The notes under the pieces are model-generated. The model had not been told where the DNA came from. It made no database searches and saw nothing but the letters and a program-made list of their open reading frames with translations. Shown here piece after piece: positions 5,836 to 11,992 of a stretch of 11,992 nucleotides of DNA (its first letter is position 1; every line of letters starts with the position of its first letter). The stretch is from Alistipes sp. UBA943. Lineage in GTDB: Bacteria; Bacteroidota; Bacteroidia; Bacteroidales; Rikenellaceae. The DNA lies in assembly GCA_002293345.1 (NCBI GenBank), contig DBDB01000067.1, positions 9,977 to 21,968 on the forward strand, given 5' to 3'. Position numbers and translations under genes: made by a program.

Positions 5836-6726
5836 CTAAGAGATCTCAAATTTACGGATGAATTGTTCGATGTCCGCATCGTTGTCGAAGTCGATCGTGA
5901 TGCGTCCGCCGCCACGTTTCGTGCGTTTGATGCCGATGTGCTGCGTGAAGAGTTTTTCCAACAGTTCCACCAGACGTGTGTACGAGTCGGGGTACTCGTC
6001 TCCTTCGGGACTTTTGGTAGTGTCGCTCCCGGGGGTGCTTGCTTGGGCGGGGGCGACGAGCTCCTCCGTCTGGCGCACGGACAATCCCTTCTGGATGATC
6101 TTTTTGAGCAACTTCACCTGTTCATCGAACGACGCGCCGGCGATGGTCTTCACGTGACCCATCGACACGAGTCCCTCTTTGAGCGCGAGCTGGATCTCAT
6201 CTGGAAGACCCAAGAGGCGCAGGTAATTTGACACCGTGCCGCGTTTCTTGCCCACTTTCTTCGAGAGGGTCTCTTGCGTCAGGTCGCACTCGTCCATCAG
6301 GCGTTTCATGCCCAGAGCCACCTCCAACGGATTCAGGTCCTCACGCTGAATATTCTCCACGAGTGCCATCGCGTGAAGATTCTCGTCATCCACGTCGCGC
6401 AGGTATACCGGGATCACCGGCAGCCCGGCCATCTTGGCGGCACGCCACCGACGTTCGCCGCTGATGATCATGTAGCGTCCGTCGGACGAGGGTTTCACCG
6501 TGATCGGTTGGATGATGCCCAACGTGCGGATCGACTCCGCGAGTTCGGAAAGGGCTTCCGTGTCGAACGTGGTACGGGGTTGCGTGGGGTTGGGGAAGAC
6601 ACGTGTGACGGAGATCTCCATCGCCTCGCTCATCGGCGTGTGACGCTTCTCGATCGGTCTGCTCTCGACGGCACTGTCGCCGAAAATGGCATCCAGACCG
6701 CGTCCTAATCCTTTTTGTGGTTTCAT
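5836..6726 (-). CDS. parB: Chromosome-partitioning protein ParB
   Basis: ParB binds parS sites as a CTP-dependent clamp and works with ParA in chromosome segregation. The 296-residue protein opens with the classic KPQKGLGRGLDAIFG. The N-terminal CTP-binding domain (about 37-135) has GERRWRAAK at 90-98 and ENIQREDLNP at 124-133. A helix-turn-helix lies at about 149-172 (LTQETLSKKVGKKRGTVSNYLRLLGLP). The C-terminal dimerisation part (about 250-296) ends in GGGRITIDFDNDADIEQFIRKF. Between them, residues 226-233 are PAQASTPG, encoded by the GC-rich palindromic element at 6022-6057. The start overlaps the parA stop as ATGA, so the two are translationally coupled. Length and motifs are normal apart from the linker insertion. 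Confidence 0.97.
   Translation of the reverse strand: MKPQKGLGRGLDAIFGDSAVESRPIEKRHTPMSEAMEISVTRVFPNPTQPRTTFDTEALSELAESIRTLGIIQPITVKPSSDGRYMIISGERRWRAAKMAGLPVIPVYLRDVDDENLHAMALVENIQREDLNPLEVALGMKRLMDECDLTQETLSKKVGKKRGTVSNYLRLLGLPDEIQLALKEGLVSMGHVKTIAGASFDEQVKLLKKIIQKGLSVRQTEELVAPAQASTPGSDTTKSPEGDEYPDSYTRLVELLEKLFTQHIGIKRTKRGGGRITIDFDNDADIEQFIRKFEIS
6022..6057 (-). repeat. In-frame GC-rich palindromic element in parB
   Basis: The ends, 6022-6031 and 6048-6057, form a 10-bp inverted repeat with one mismatch. On the coding strand the 26 bases 6053-6028 match 25 of 26 bases at 9566-9591 in the surA-like gene, with core CCCGCCCAAGCAAGCA. It encodes PAQASTPG in the ParB linker, in the same codon phase as the other two copies. 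Confidence 0.85.
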
Positions 6727-7541
6727 AAGGAGAGGTTGTTAGGTTCCTGTTTCTCTTTTTGCTTGACCTTCTCGCGGGTCATAAACTCTTTTGCCAGGGC
6801 GAGGTAATTCTCGCTGCCCACGGCCGCGGCGTCGTAGAGGATCACCGGTTTGCCATGCGACGGGGCTTCGCCGAGGCGTATGTTGCGTTGGATGACCGTG
6901 TCGAACGTCATCTCGCCAAAGTGTTTGCGCACCTCACCCGCCACCTGGTTGTTCAGGCGATTGCGTTGGTACATCGTCAACACGAACCCCTCGATCTCCA
7001 GCCCGGGATTCAAGGCTCCCTGTACCTTCTTGATGGTATTCAACAATTTCGACAATCCCTCCAGCGCGAGGTATTCGCACTGCACGGGGATCAGCACCGA
7101 ATCCGCGGCTGTGAGCACGTTGACGGTCGTGTAACCCAACGACGGCGAGCAGTCGATCAGAATATAGTCATACTTGCTGCGTACCGAGTCGATGATGCGG
7201 CGCAGGACGAAGTGTGAATCTTCCATATTGGGCAGTTCCGTGTCGGCAGCCACCAGGTCGATCGACGACGGCAGCAGCCACAGGTTCTTGATATCGGGAC
7301 TTTTGAGAATCACCTCCGACGCGGTTTTTTCGCCCGTGATGCACTCGTAGATACCCGGCAGGTCGATACCGAATCCCAATCCGGAGGTGGCGTTCGCCTG
7401 CGGATCGGCATCGAGCAGCAGCGTCTTGCGTCCCAACAGTGCGAGCGACGCGGCAAGGTTGATCGCGGTGGTGGTTTTACCCACACCGCCCTTTTGGTTG
7501 GCCAAAGCGATCACCCTGGCGTTCTTTGAAGTCGTTCCCAT
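6723..7541 (-). CDS. parA: Chromosome-partitioning ATPase ParA (Soj)
   Basis: ParA is the Walker-type ATPase that binds DNA non-specifically and is stimulated by ParB to move replicated origins apart. The 272-residue product has a deviant Walker A KGGVGKTT at 17-24 with both lysines, LLLDADPQANATSGLG from 41, and the Walker B-like YDYILIDCSPSLG with Asp near 130. There is no N-terminal helix-turn-helix extension, so it is the short chromosomal Soj type. It heads the transcript parA-parB-DUF5683-mltD. The stop overlaps the parB start by four bases. A -7-like TACCTTTG lies 19 bases upstream of the ATG, inside a palindrome shared with the divergent CPBP gene. Confidence 0.97.
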   Translation of the reverse strand: MGTTSKNARVIALANQKGGVGKTTTAINLAASLALLGRKTLLLDADPQANATSGLGFGIDLPGIYECITGEKTASEVILKSPDIKNLWLLPSSIDLVAADTELPNMEDSHFVLRRIIDSVRSKYDYILIDCSPSLGYTTVNVLTAADSVLIPVQCEYLALEGLSKLLNTIKKVQGALNPGLEIEGFVLTMYQRNRLNNQVAGEVRKHFGEMTFDTVIQRNIRLGEAPSHGKPVILYDAAAVGSENYLALAKEFMTREKVKQKEKQEPNNLSL

Positions 7542-7560
7542 ACAAAAGATGATAATCGCT

Positions 7561-7568
7561 CAAAGGTA
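7561..7568 (-). promoter_or_regulatory. parA -7 element, TACCTTTG
   Basis: A perfect Bacteroidetes TAnnTTTG match on the minus strand, ending 19 bases before the parA ATG, so the transcript would have a short leader. No TTG -33 box is visible at the usual spacing. The element overlaps the left arm of the palindrome at 7565-7593. Confidence 0.5.
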
Positions 7569-7593
7569 GGAATTTTTCAGGAAAATTCCTACC
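7565..7593. repeat. 12-bp palindrome between divergent parA and CPBP genes
   Basis: GGTAGGAATTTT (7565-7576) and AAAATTCCTACC (7582-7593) are perfect complements around TCAGG. Symmetry continues outward (CAAA on the left, TTG on the right) with one extra base. Each arm thus carries a TACCTTtG-like -7 sequence pointing outward. It could be an operator acting on both promoters, a hairpin in the RNA, or two mirrored promoters. Confidence 0.8.
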
Positions 7594-7597
7594 TTGC
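7590..7597 (+). promoter_or_regulatory. Possible -7 element of the CPBP gene, TACCTTGC
   Basis: It resembles TAnnTTTG with one base shifted and lies 5 bases before the ATG at 7603, as at 8414-8421 before the next gene. It is in the right arm of the palindrome. No -33 box is evident, so the call is weak. Confidence 0.3.
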
Positions 7598-7602
7598 CCC
7601 TC

Positions 7603-8448
7603 ATGAAGCGTGTGTTCCCTACCATAATAGACTTAGTGGCCCTTTTGGGCATCTTCTTTTTGATCCAGATCTTCGTGACGTTGGGATCGGCCGTCGTGGG
7701 GGTCGACCTTGCCGAGATCGCCGAATTAATGGAGGGCGAGATCGAGGCTACTGTGGCACAGCAGCAGATGCTGGGGCGTTTCCTGGGTGTGACGTATGCT
7801 GTGACGATGGGACTGATGATCCTCGTCACGTTGTGGTACCGTCGGGCGAGGCACGGGCGGGGACCGGTCGTCAAGCTCTCCGCCAAGGGGTTCAACCCGA
7901 CGATCCTGCTGTGGGGATTTGTGATGATGACGGCTGCGTCGGTGGTCGTGGAACCGCTGATAACGGCACTCCCCATGCCGCCCATGGATATGTACGGACG
8001 CGGCGTGTGGGCACTGTTGTCGCTGGTGGTGATGGCGCCGCTGTTCGAGGAGTTCCTGTGTCGCGGCATCATCCTTGAGTCCGCACGGACGAAGTACGGT
8101 GCCGCGGCTGCTGTGTTTATCTCCGCGGCATTCTTCGGCGTGATGCACGGATACCCCGCGATGATCATCAACGCATTCGTCGTCGGACTGGTCTTCGGAT
8201 TTGTGTACGTGCAGTCGCGTTCGCTGCTCTCGACGGTCATTCTCCACGCCTTGAACAACGGTATCGCATACCTCTTCCTGATGCTCGGGATGGAGCACCT
8301 GACGATGCGTCAACTGGTCGGCAACCCGGATGTGTATCTGGTGATGTATGTCGTTTGTGTGGCGATACTCGTCGCGTCGGGCGTGCTCATTTACAGACAA
8401 ATGAAAAAATCAGTACCTTTGCCGCATGAAGAGACGCCATCTGAATAA
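7603..8448 (+). CDS. CPBP-family intramembrane metalloprotease-like protein
   Basis: This is an integral membrane protein of the CPBP/Rce1-like family (CAAX-processing or bacteriocin-processing related). I start it at the ATG at 7603, giving 281 residues; an upstream TTG at 7594 falls in the promoter palindrome. Several hydrophobic segments are visible, including about 8-33, 60-79, 100-120, 135-150, 168-205 and 245-264. The family motifs are present: EEFLCR with Glu149, Glu150 and Arg154, FFGVMHG with His182, and HALNN with His215 and Asn219. The catalytic residues are therefore intact. Substrate is unknown, and many bacterial members have no proven protease activity. Its last 23 bases overlap the start of the next gene in another frame, and a promoter-like site for that gene lies within its coding region. 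Confidence 0.88.
   Translation: MKRVFPTIIDLVALLGIFFLIQIFVTLGSAVVGVDLAEIAELMEGEIEATVAQQQMLGRFLGVTYAVTMGLMILVTLWYRRARHGRGPVVKLSAKGFNPTILLWGFVMMTAASVVVEPLITALPMPPMDMYGRGVWALLSLVVMAPLFEEFLCRGIILESARTKYGAAAAVFISAAFFGVMHGYPAMIINAFVVGLVFGFVYVQSRSLLSTVILHALNNGIAYLFLMLGMEHLTMRQLVGNPDVYLVMYVVCVAILVASGVLIYRQMKKSVPLPHEETPSE
8414..8421 (+). promoter_or_regulatory. Internal promoter-like TACCTTTG inside CPBP gene end
   Basis: A perfect TAnnTTTG match, 4 bases before the ATG at 8426. A TTA at 8391-8393 stands 20 bases upstream, the expected -33 spacing, with one mismatch to TTG. It would give a leaderless or nearly leaderless transcript for the three-gene envelope set, separate from CPBP transcription. Confidence 0.5.
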
Positions 8449-9391
8449 AATAACCCTGCTTACTCTCGCTGCTGCCTCTTCGCTCTCCATCATCTTCAGT
8501 TGTAAGGAGGTGCCGCACTATTTCGACGGCAGTCGTGTGTTGGCCGAGGTGGGAAGCGAAAAGCTATACGCACGCGACGTGCTGACGGTCGTTCCCGAGG
8601 AGCTGACGGGTGAGGATAGTGCCGCCGTGATGGAGCGTTATGTGGATCGGTGGATGTACCGTCGGTTGAAGTTGCGTGCCGCGAAGAACGCGTTTTCCGG
8701 CAAGGAGGAGGATGCGATAGATTCGTTGGTGGAGGAGTATCGCCAGTCGTTGGTGGTGCGCATGTTCGACGAGCAGCTTGTCGCGCAAGCCGACACGACC
8801 GTGACCGACGAACAGATCGAGGCATACTACCGTGAGCACGGGGCGGAGTTTCGGGTGACACAGACGCTGGTCGAGGGCACGGTCGTGCGGTTCGACGTGT
8901 CGAACCGCCAAGCTGCGAAGTTGCGTCAGGCGATGGCGCATGGCGGCGAGGAGGGACGGCAGGAGTTGCGTGACCTGAGTGCGAAGAATCACTTCGAGTT
9001 GACCGAGTTTGCCGAGTGGGTGCCTTGGTCGGAGTTTTTGAGTTACCTCCCCACGTTGCGCAACCGCAGTTACGACAACCTGTTGACCGTCGGTACGGTG
9101 CAGGAGATGCGTGAGGATGCGTCGGGATACTACTTCCGCATCACGAGTGTGCGTCGTGCCGGTGACACGGAACCGTTGTCCCGTACCCGTGAGACGATCC
9201 GCAAAATACTCTACAACCAGCGCCTGCAGGAGATCGTTCAGACGCGTGAGCGTGAGATGCTGGACGAAGCGGTCAAAGCCGGTAAAGCGGAGATATACGC
9301 ACCCCGTGCCTCGCGACCCGTTGCCGAGGAGACGCCCGAAGAGTTGACATCCCGCGGGGTGACTGTGTTAAATAGTGATTTTTTGAGCTGA
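8426..9391 (+). CDS. PpiC-like periplasmic lipoprotein
   Basis: The 321-residue product has a basic n-region, a hydrophobic core and an IIFSC lipobox-like site, so Cys26 is the probable lipidated residue. The Phe at -2 is not ideal. The mature part resembles the SurA N-terminal and PpiC parvulin arrangement: a helical region with ERYVDRWMYRRLKLRAA and VEEYRQSLVVRMFDEQL, TVTDEQIEAYYREHGAEF, then a divergent parvulin-like section. I do not see the full parvulin active-site set, so it is more likely a chaperone-like homologue than an active isomerase. It lies directly before the SurA-like gene with a one-base overlap (TGATG), and an OstA-like gene follows. This arrangement suggests outer-membrane protein or LPS-transporter assembly. 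Confidence 0.75.
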   Translation: MKRRHLNKITLLTLAAASSLSIIFSCKEVPHYFDGSRVLAEVGSEKLYARDVLTVVPEELTGEDSAAVMERYVDRWMYRRLKLRAAKNAFSGKEEDAIDSLVEEYRQSLVVRMFDEQLVAQADTTVTDEQIEAYYREHGAEFRVTQTLVEGTVVRFDVSNRQAAKLRQAMAHGGEEGRQELRDLSAKNHFELTEFAEWVPWSEFLSYLPTLRNRSYDNLLTVGTVQEMREDASGYYFRITSVRRAGDTEPLSRTRETIRKILYNQRLQEIVQTREREMLDEAVKAGKAEIYAPRASRPVAEETPEELTSRGVTVLNSDFLS

Positions 9392-10824
9392 TGATGAGAA
9401 AAAGGATATTATATGTGGCGGCCGGTGCAATGGCTGCCGTAGGTGCCATCGCTGCGGCCGGTGCCGAAACGGTGCGGCTCGACGGAGTGGTCGCCGTAGT
9501 GGGGAGCTCTGCCATTTTGCGCTCCGAAGTGGAGACCTATGCGCGTGAACTATCTGCACAGCGTCCCCCCGCCCAAGCAAGCATCCCCGGGGGGGAGGAG
9601 GTCAACCTGATCGAAGGGTTGGAAGGGTTGTTAACCCAGAAACTGCTGTTCCAACAGGCACTCGTCGACTCGGTGGAGATTAATGCCGATGACGTGGCAC
9701 AGCGCGCCCAGCAACATCTCCAAGGGTTGATCGATCAGGCCGGAGGTATCACGCAGTTGGAGAAGATGCAGCACATGCCCGTGTTCAGCGTGCGTGAGAT
9801 GTTGCGGCAGCGCTACGAGGAGCAGGCATACGCACAGTCGATGCAGATGACTGTCGTGGGTGATCTGCGCGTGACGCCCGGCGAGGTGGAGCGTTACTAT
9901 CGCGACATGGACAAGAACAACCTGCCCATCATCCCGGTGCAGTATGTATATGCACACATTACGAAGTTCCCCTCCACGATGAAGGAGGCCAAGGAACGTA
10001 CCCGTACCCAGTTGTTGGAGATGCGTGAGCGGGCGATCAAGGGCGAGGCGCGATTCGACGTATTGGCACGCATGTACTCGATGCATCCGTCGGCGCTGCG
10101 TGGCGGCGAGGTGGAACCGCAACCCCTCTCGGCATTCGAGCCGGCGTTCGGCGACGCGTTGAGCGAGATGAAAACGGGACAGATCAGCGAGGTGATAGAG
10201 AATCGCGATGGATACAACCTCCTCCAGCTGGTCGATGTGCGGGGACGCATGTTCCACGTGCGACGGATCTTGTTGCGTCCCGTGTTCGCACCCGAGGAGC
10301 TGGCTGTGGCCGGCCGTACGCTCGACAGCCTGGCCGACCTGATCCGTAAAGATTCAATCACGTTCGAGGCCGCGGCGCTCAAGTATTCGGACGACACGCA
10401 CTCGAAGATGAATGGCGGTGTGGTGACGAACCACGACCTGTTGGAGGTACTCGGATCGGGATACCAGAATGCCCGTTATACCGAAACCCGCTTCTTCCGC
10501 GAGGATTTCGGGCAGGGAGGCAGCAAGAGCCTCGCCGATTGGAATCAGTTGCAGGTGTTGCAACCGGGAGAGGTGTCGGAGGCATACCTGACGGAGGATA
10601 TTCTGGGCAACCAATTGAGTAAGATCGTGAAGTTGGTGCGTGTCGTGCCGGAACACCCCGCGTCGCTGGATCAGGACTACATCCGTATCGAGCAACTCGC
10701 CCTGAACGCCAAACAGGAGAAGGTGTTCATGGAGTGGCTCGACGAGAAGATACGCAGCATGTACATCTACATTGATCCCGAGTTTCGTGACGGAGAGTTC
10801 CTGAATAAACACTGGGTAAAATAG
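9391..10824 (+). CDS. SurA-like periplasmic peptidyl-prolyl isomerase/chaperone
   Basis: The 477-residue protein has a signal peptide (MMRKRILYVAAGAMAAVGAIAAAGA). The mature start, VRLDGVVAVVGSSAILRSEVE, is characteristic of SurA-type N domains. A helical chaperone part runs to about residue 170 (VTPGEVERYYRDM). A first parvulin domain (about 180-285) contains HPSALRGGEVEPQPLSAFEPAF and KTGQISEVIENRDGYNLLQLVD. A second, more divergent one covers about 286-420 (SDDTHSKMNGGVV). SurA family members fold outer-membrane proteins in the periplasm. Residues 60-67, PAQASIPG, come from the GC-rich element at 9565-9594 and sit in a loop of the N domain. Start could be either of two adjacent ATG codons. 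It is coupled to the lipoprotein gene upstream and 7 bases from the OstA-like gene. Confidence 0.88.
   Translation: MMRKRILYVAAGAMAAVGAIAAAGAETVRLDGVVAVVGSSAILRSEVETYARELSAQRPPAQASIPGGEEVNLIEGLEGLLTQKLLFQQALVDSVEINADDVAQRAQQHLQGLIDQAGGITQLEKMQHMPVFSVREMLRQRYEEQAYAQSMQMTVVGDLRVTPGEVERYYRDMDKNNLPIIPVQYVYAHITKFPSTMKEAKERTRTQLLEMRERAIKGEARFDVLARMYSMHPSALRGGEVEPQPLSAFEPAFGDALSEMKTGQISEVIENRDGYNLLQLVDVRGRMFHVRRILLRPVFAPEELAVAGRTLDSLADLIRKDSITFEAAALKYSDDTHSKMNGGVVTNHDLLEVLGSGYQNARYTETRFFREDFGQGGSKSLADWNQLQVLQPGEVSEAYLTEDILGNQLSKIVKLVRVVPEHPASLDQDYIRIEQLALNAKQEKVFMEWLDEKIRSMYIYIDPEFRDGEFLNKHWVK
9565..9594 (+). repeat. In-frame GC-rich palindromic element in surA-like gene
   Basis: CCCCCCG (9565-9571) and CGGGGGG (9588-9594) are perfect 7-bp terminal inverted repeats. 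The 26 bases 9566-9591 match the parB copy except for one C-to-T change, which alters Thr to Ile in PAQASIPG. Codon phase and orientation relative to the gene are the same as in parB and the DUF5683 gene. Confidence 0.85.
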
Positions 10825-10831
10825 GCGTTCG

Positions 10832-11992
10832 GTGAGAAAAATTCTAAGCATCGTCATTTTGATGGCCACGGCGGGGCTGTTCTTCGCTGCCGCGCAGCCG
10901 AACGGAGGAGGTTCCGGTGCCAATGGCACCAACAGCCGCATCGTCGACATCATTGCCGACGGAGGACACTCGATCCCGTATGGCGACACGACGGCGATGG
11001 TGCTGGTGGGCAACTTCGCGGCGCACCACAACGGTGCCGTCATCACTTCCGACAGTGCGATCCGTTATAACGACCGCCGTTTCGAGTTCTTCGGCAACGT
11101 GCTGATCAATAAGGGATCGACCTACATATACGGCGACCGTGCGGAGTATAACGGCGATCGCAACGAGGCACGTGTCTTTTCGCCCCTCGTGAAGACGATG
11201 GACGGTGACGCGACGCTCTACACGTACGACTTCAGTTTCAACACGTTGCGCAACATCGGCAGTTTCACCCGTACCGGCACGCTGGTCAATCGCGACAGCC
11301 GCATGGAGTCGCAACGGGGCTATTACTATGCCGACCGTCACGAGATGATCGCCGTGGGCGACGTACAAATGAAGAACGACACGTACGAGCTGACCGGTGA
11401 CTCGGTGATCTATAACACCCAGACCGACAAAGCGCACTTCTTCGACAACACGCATATTTGGAACGTGGATGGGGATTATCTCTATGGCGATGCGGGGCGT
11501 TACGAGAAGCAGGGCGAGATGTATGCCCTGACGCGTAACGGTTATATCCTCACCCCGAAGCAGGAGATGTGGAGCGACAGCCTGAACTACTTCAAGGATA
11601 CGGAACACGTGCGAATGTGGGACAACATTCAGCTCGACGACACGGAACAGATGCTGTTGGCGTTCGGCGACTACGGTGAATATTGGGACACACCGGGTGA
11701 TGCCATCCTCACGCGGCGTCCGGTGGTGATCAGCTATGATCCAGAACAAGGTGCCGATTCGCTCTACATGCGTGCCGATACAATGCAGATGTTCACCCTC
11801 CCCACCGAGGGATGGGGGGTGCCGCCCGAGACGGAAGTCAATGTGTCCGAGGGGGCAGATTCGCTTGCAACGGAGCAGATGCCGATTGATTCGTTGGGAA
11901 TGGATATGCCTGCCGATTCCGTCGACGAACCCGTCGACGACGTGGCGCGCGCCGCGGGCCAAGGGCCCGATGAATTACCGATTGGAGAGAAT
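10832..11992 (+). CDS. OstA-like (OstA_2/LptA-type) protein, 3' end outside window
   Basis: An open frame runs 387 codons from a GTG at 10832 to the window edge without a stop, so the gene is partial. GTG is preferred because it gives a proper signal peptide (MRKILSIVILMATAGLFFAAAQPN) 7 bases after the previous stop; the next ATG at 10862 would cut into the signal. The mature part has repeated beta-type segments of OstA/LptA kind: AVITSDSAIRYNDRRFEFFGNVLI, TYIYGDRAEYNGDRNEARV, YELTGDSVIYNTQTDKAHFFDN and YLYGDAGRYEKQGEMYAL. These periplasmic folds carry lipopolysaccharide to the outer membrane; Bacteroidetes have long OstA_2 versions. From about residue 335 the protein turns into an acidic Asp/Glu/Ser/Pro linker. 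Bases 11955-11969 form a perfect 6-bp hairpin with an AAG loop there. Confidence 0.85.
   Translation, partial: MRKILSIVILMATAGLFFAAAQPNGGGSGANGTNSRIVDIIADGGHSIPYGDTTAMVLVGNFAAHHNGAVITSDSAIRYNDRRFEFFGNVLINKGSTYIYGDRAEYNGDRNEARVFSPLVKTMDGDATLYTYDFSFNTLRNIGSFTRTGTLVNRDSRMESQRGYYYADRHEMIAVGDVQMKNDTYELTGDSVIYNTQTDKAHFFDNTHIWNVDGDYLYGDAGRYEKQGEMYALTRNGYILTPKQEMWSDSLNYFKDTEHVRMWDNIQLDDTEQMLLAFGDYGEYWDTPGDAILTRRPVVISYDPEQGADSLYMRADTMQMFTLPTEGWGVPPETEVNVSEGADSLATEQMPIDSLGMDMPADSVDEPVDDVARAAGQGPDELPIGEN

Noticed and set aside
5829..5915. Longer N-terminus of the DUF5683 protein overlapping parB by 80 bases
   Set aside because: The extension is out-of-frame parB C-terminal sequence without a signal-peptide character; the ATG at 5828 follows the parB stop by 7 bases.
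10249..10264. parS-like sequence around CCACGTGC in the surA-like gene
   Set aside because: It agrees with the general parS consensus at about 12 of 16 positions but encodes MFHVRR in a parvulin domain; no second site supports it. A TCACGTGA core at 6150-6157 in parB matches even less outside the core.

Overview
The window is chromosomal DNA of a Bacteroidota bacterium, probably Bacteroidales. The evidence is the order parA-parB-DUF5683-lytic transglycosylase, a Bacteroidetes-style Mrp, an OstA_2-type protein after SurA-like chaperones, TAnnTTTG-type -7 promoter elements just upstream of start codons, and no strong Shine-Dalgarno sites. The coding DNA is fairly GC-rich for the order. Genus cannot be fixed from this stretch. 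No tRNA, rRNA, CRISPR array, transposase or phage gene was seen.

Layout. Bases 1-490 hold no credible gene. They form an AT-rich tract packed with consecutive short inverted repeats. Bases 491-3034 (minus strand) carry mnmE, then a small unknown membrane protein, then mrp, closely spaced and probably co-transcribed. Bases 3035-3126 separate this unit from the next with a perfect 16-bp hairpin and a promoter-like site. Bases 3127-7541 (minus) carry parA, parB, a DUF5683-type membrane protein and an MltD-like transglycosylase, with overlaps or gaps of only a few bases. A palindrome at 7565-7593 separates parA from a divergent plus-strand run: a CPBP-family membrane protein, a PpiC-like lipoprotein, a SurA-like chaperone, and an OstA-like protein that is cut off at the window end.

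How the genes fit together. The left unit serves tRNA wobble modification (MnmE) and iron-sulfur or P-loop carrier functions (Mrp). The middle unit joins chromosome partitioning (ParAB) to envelope and murein remodelling. The right unit is an outer-membrane biogenesis set, with periplasmic chaperones and an LPS-transport-like OstA protein.

The most unusual signal is a GC-rich, palindrome-ended DNA element of about 30-42 bp. It occurs three times within 4 kb, inside the DUF5683 gene, parB and the surA-like gene. It always has the same orientation and reading frame and encodes PAQAS(T/I)PG, or a 12-nt longer version, in linkers of unrelated proteins. This looks like a small mobile or amplified element that tolerates insertion inside genes. 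The hairpin array at 1-445, a 22-bp repeat shared between that array and the mnmE upstream hairpin, and the palindromic divergent promoter are the other points to check.
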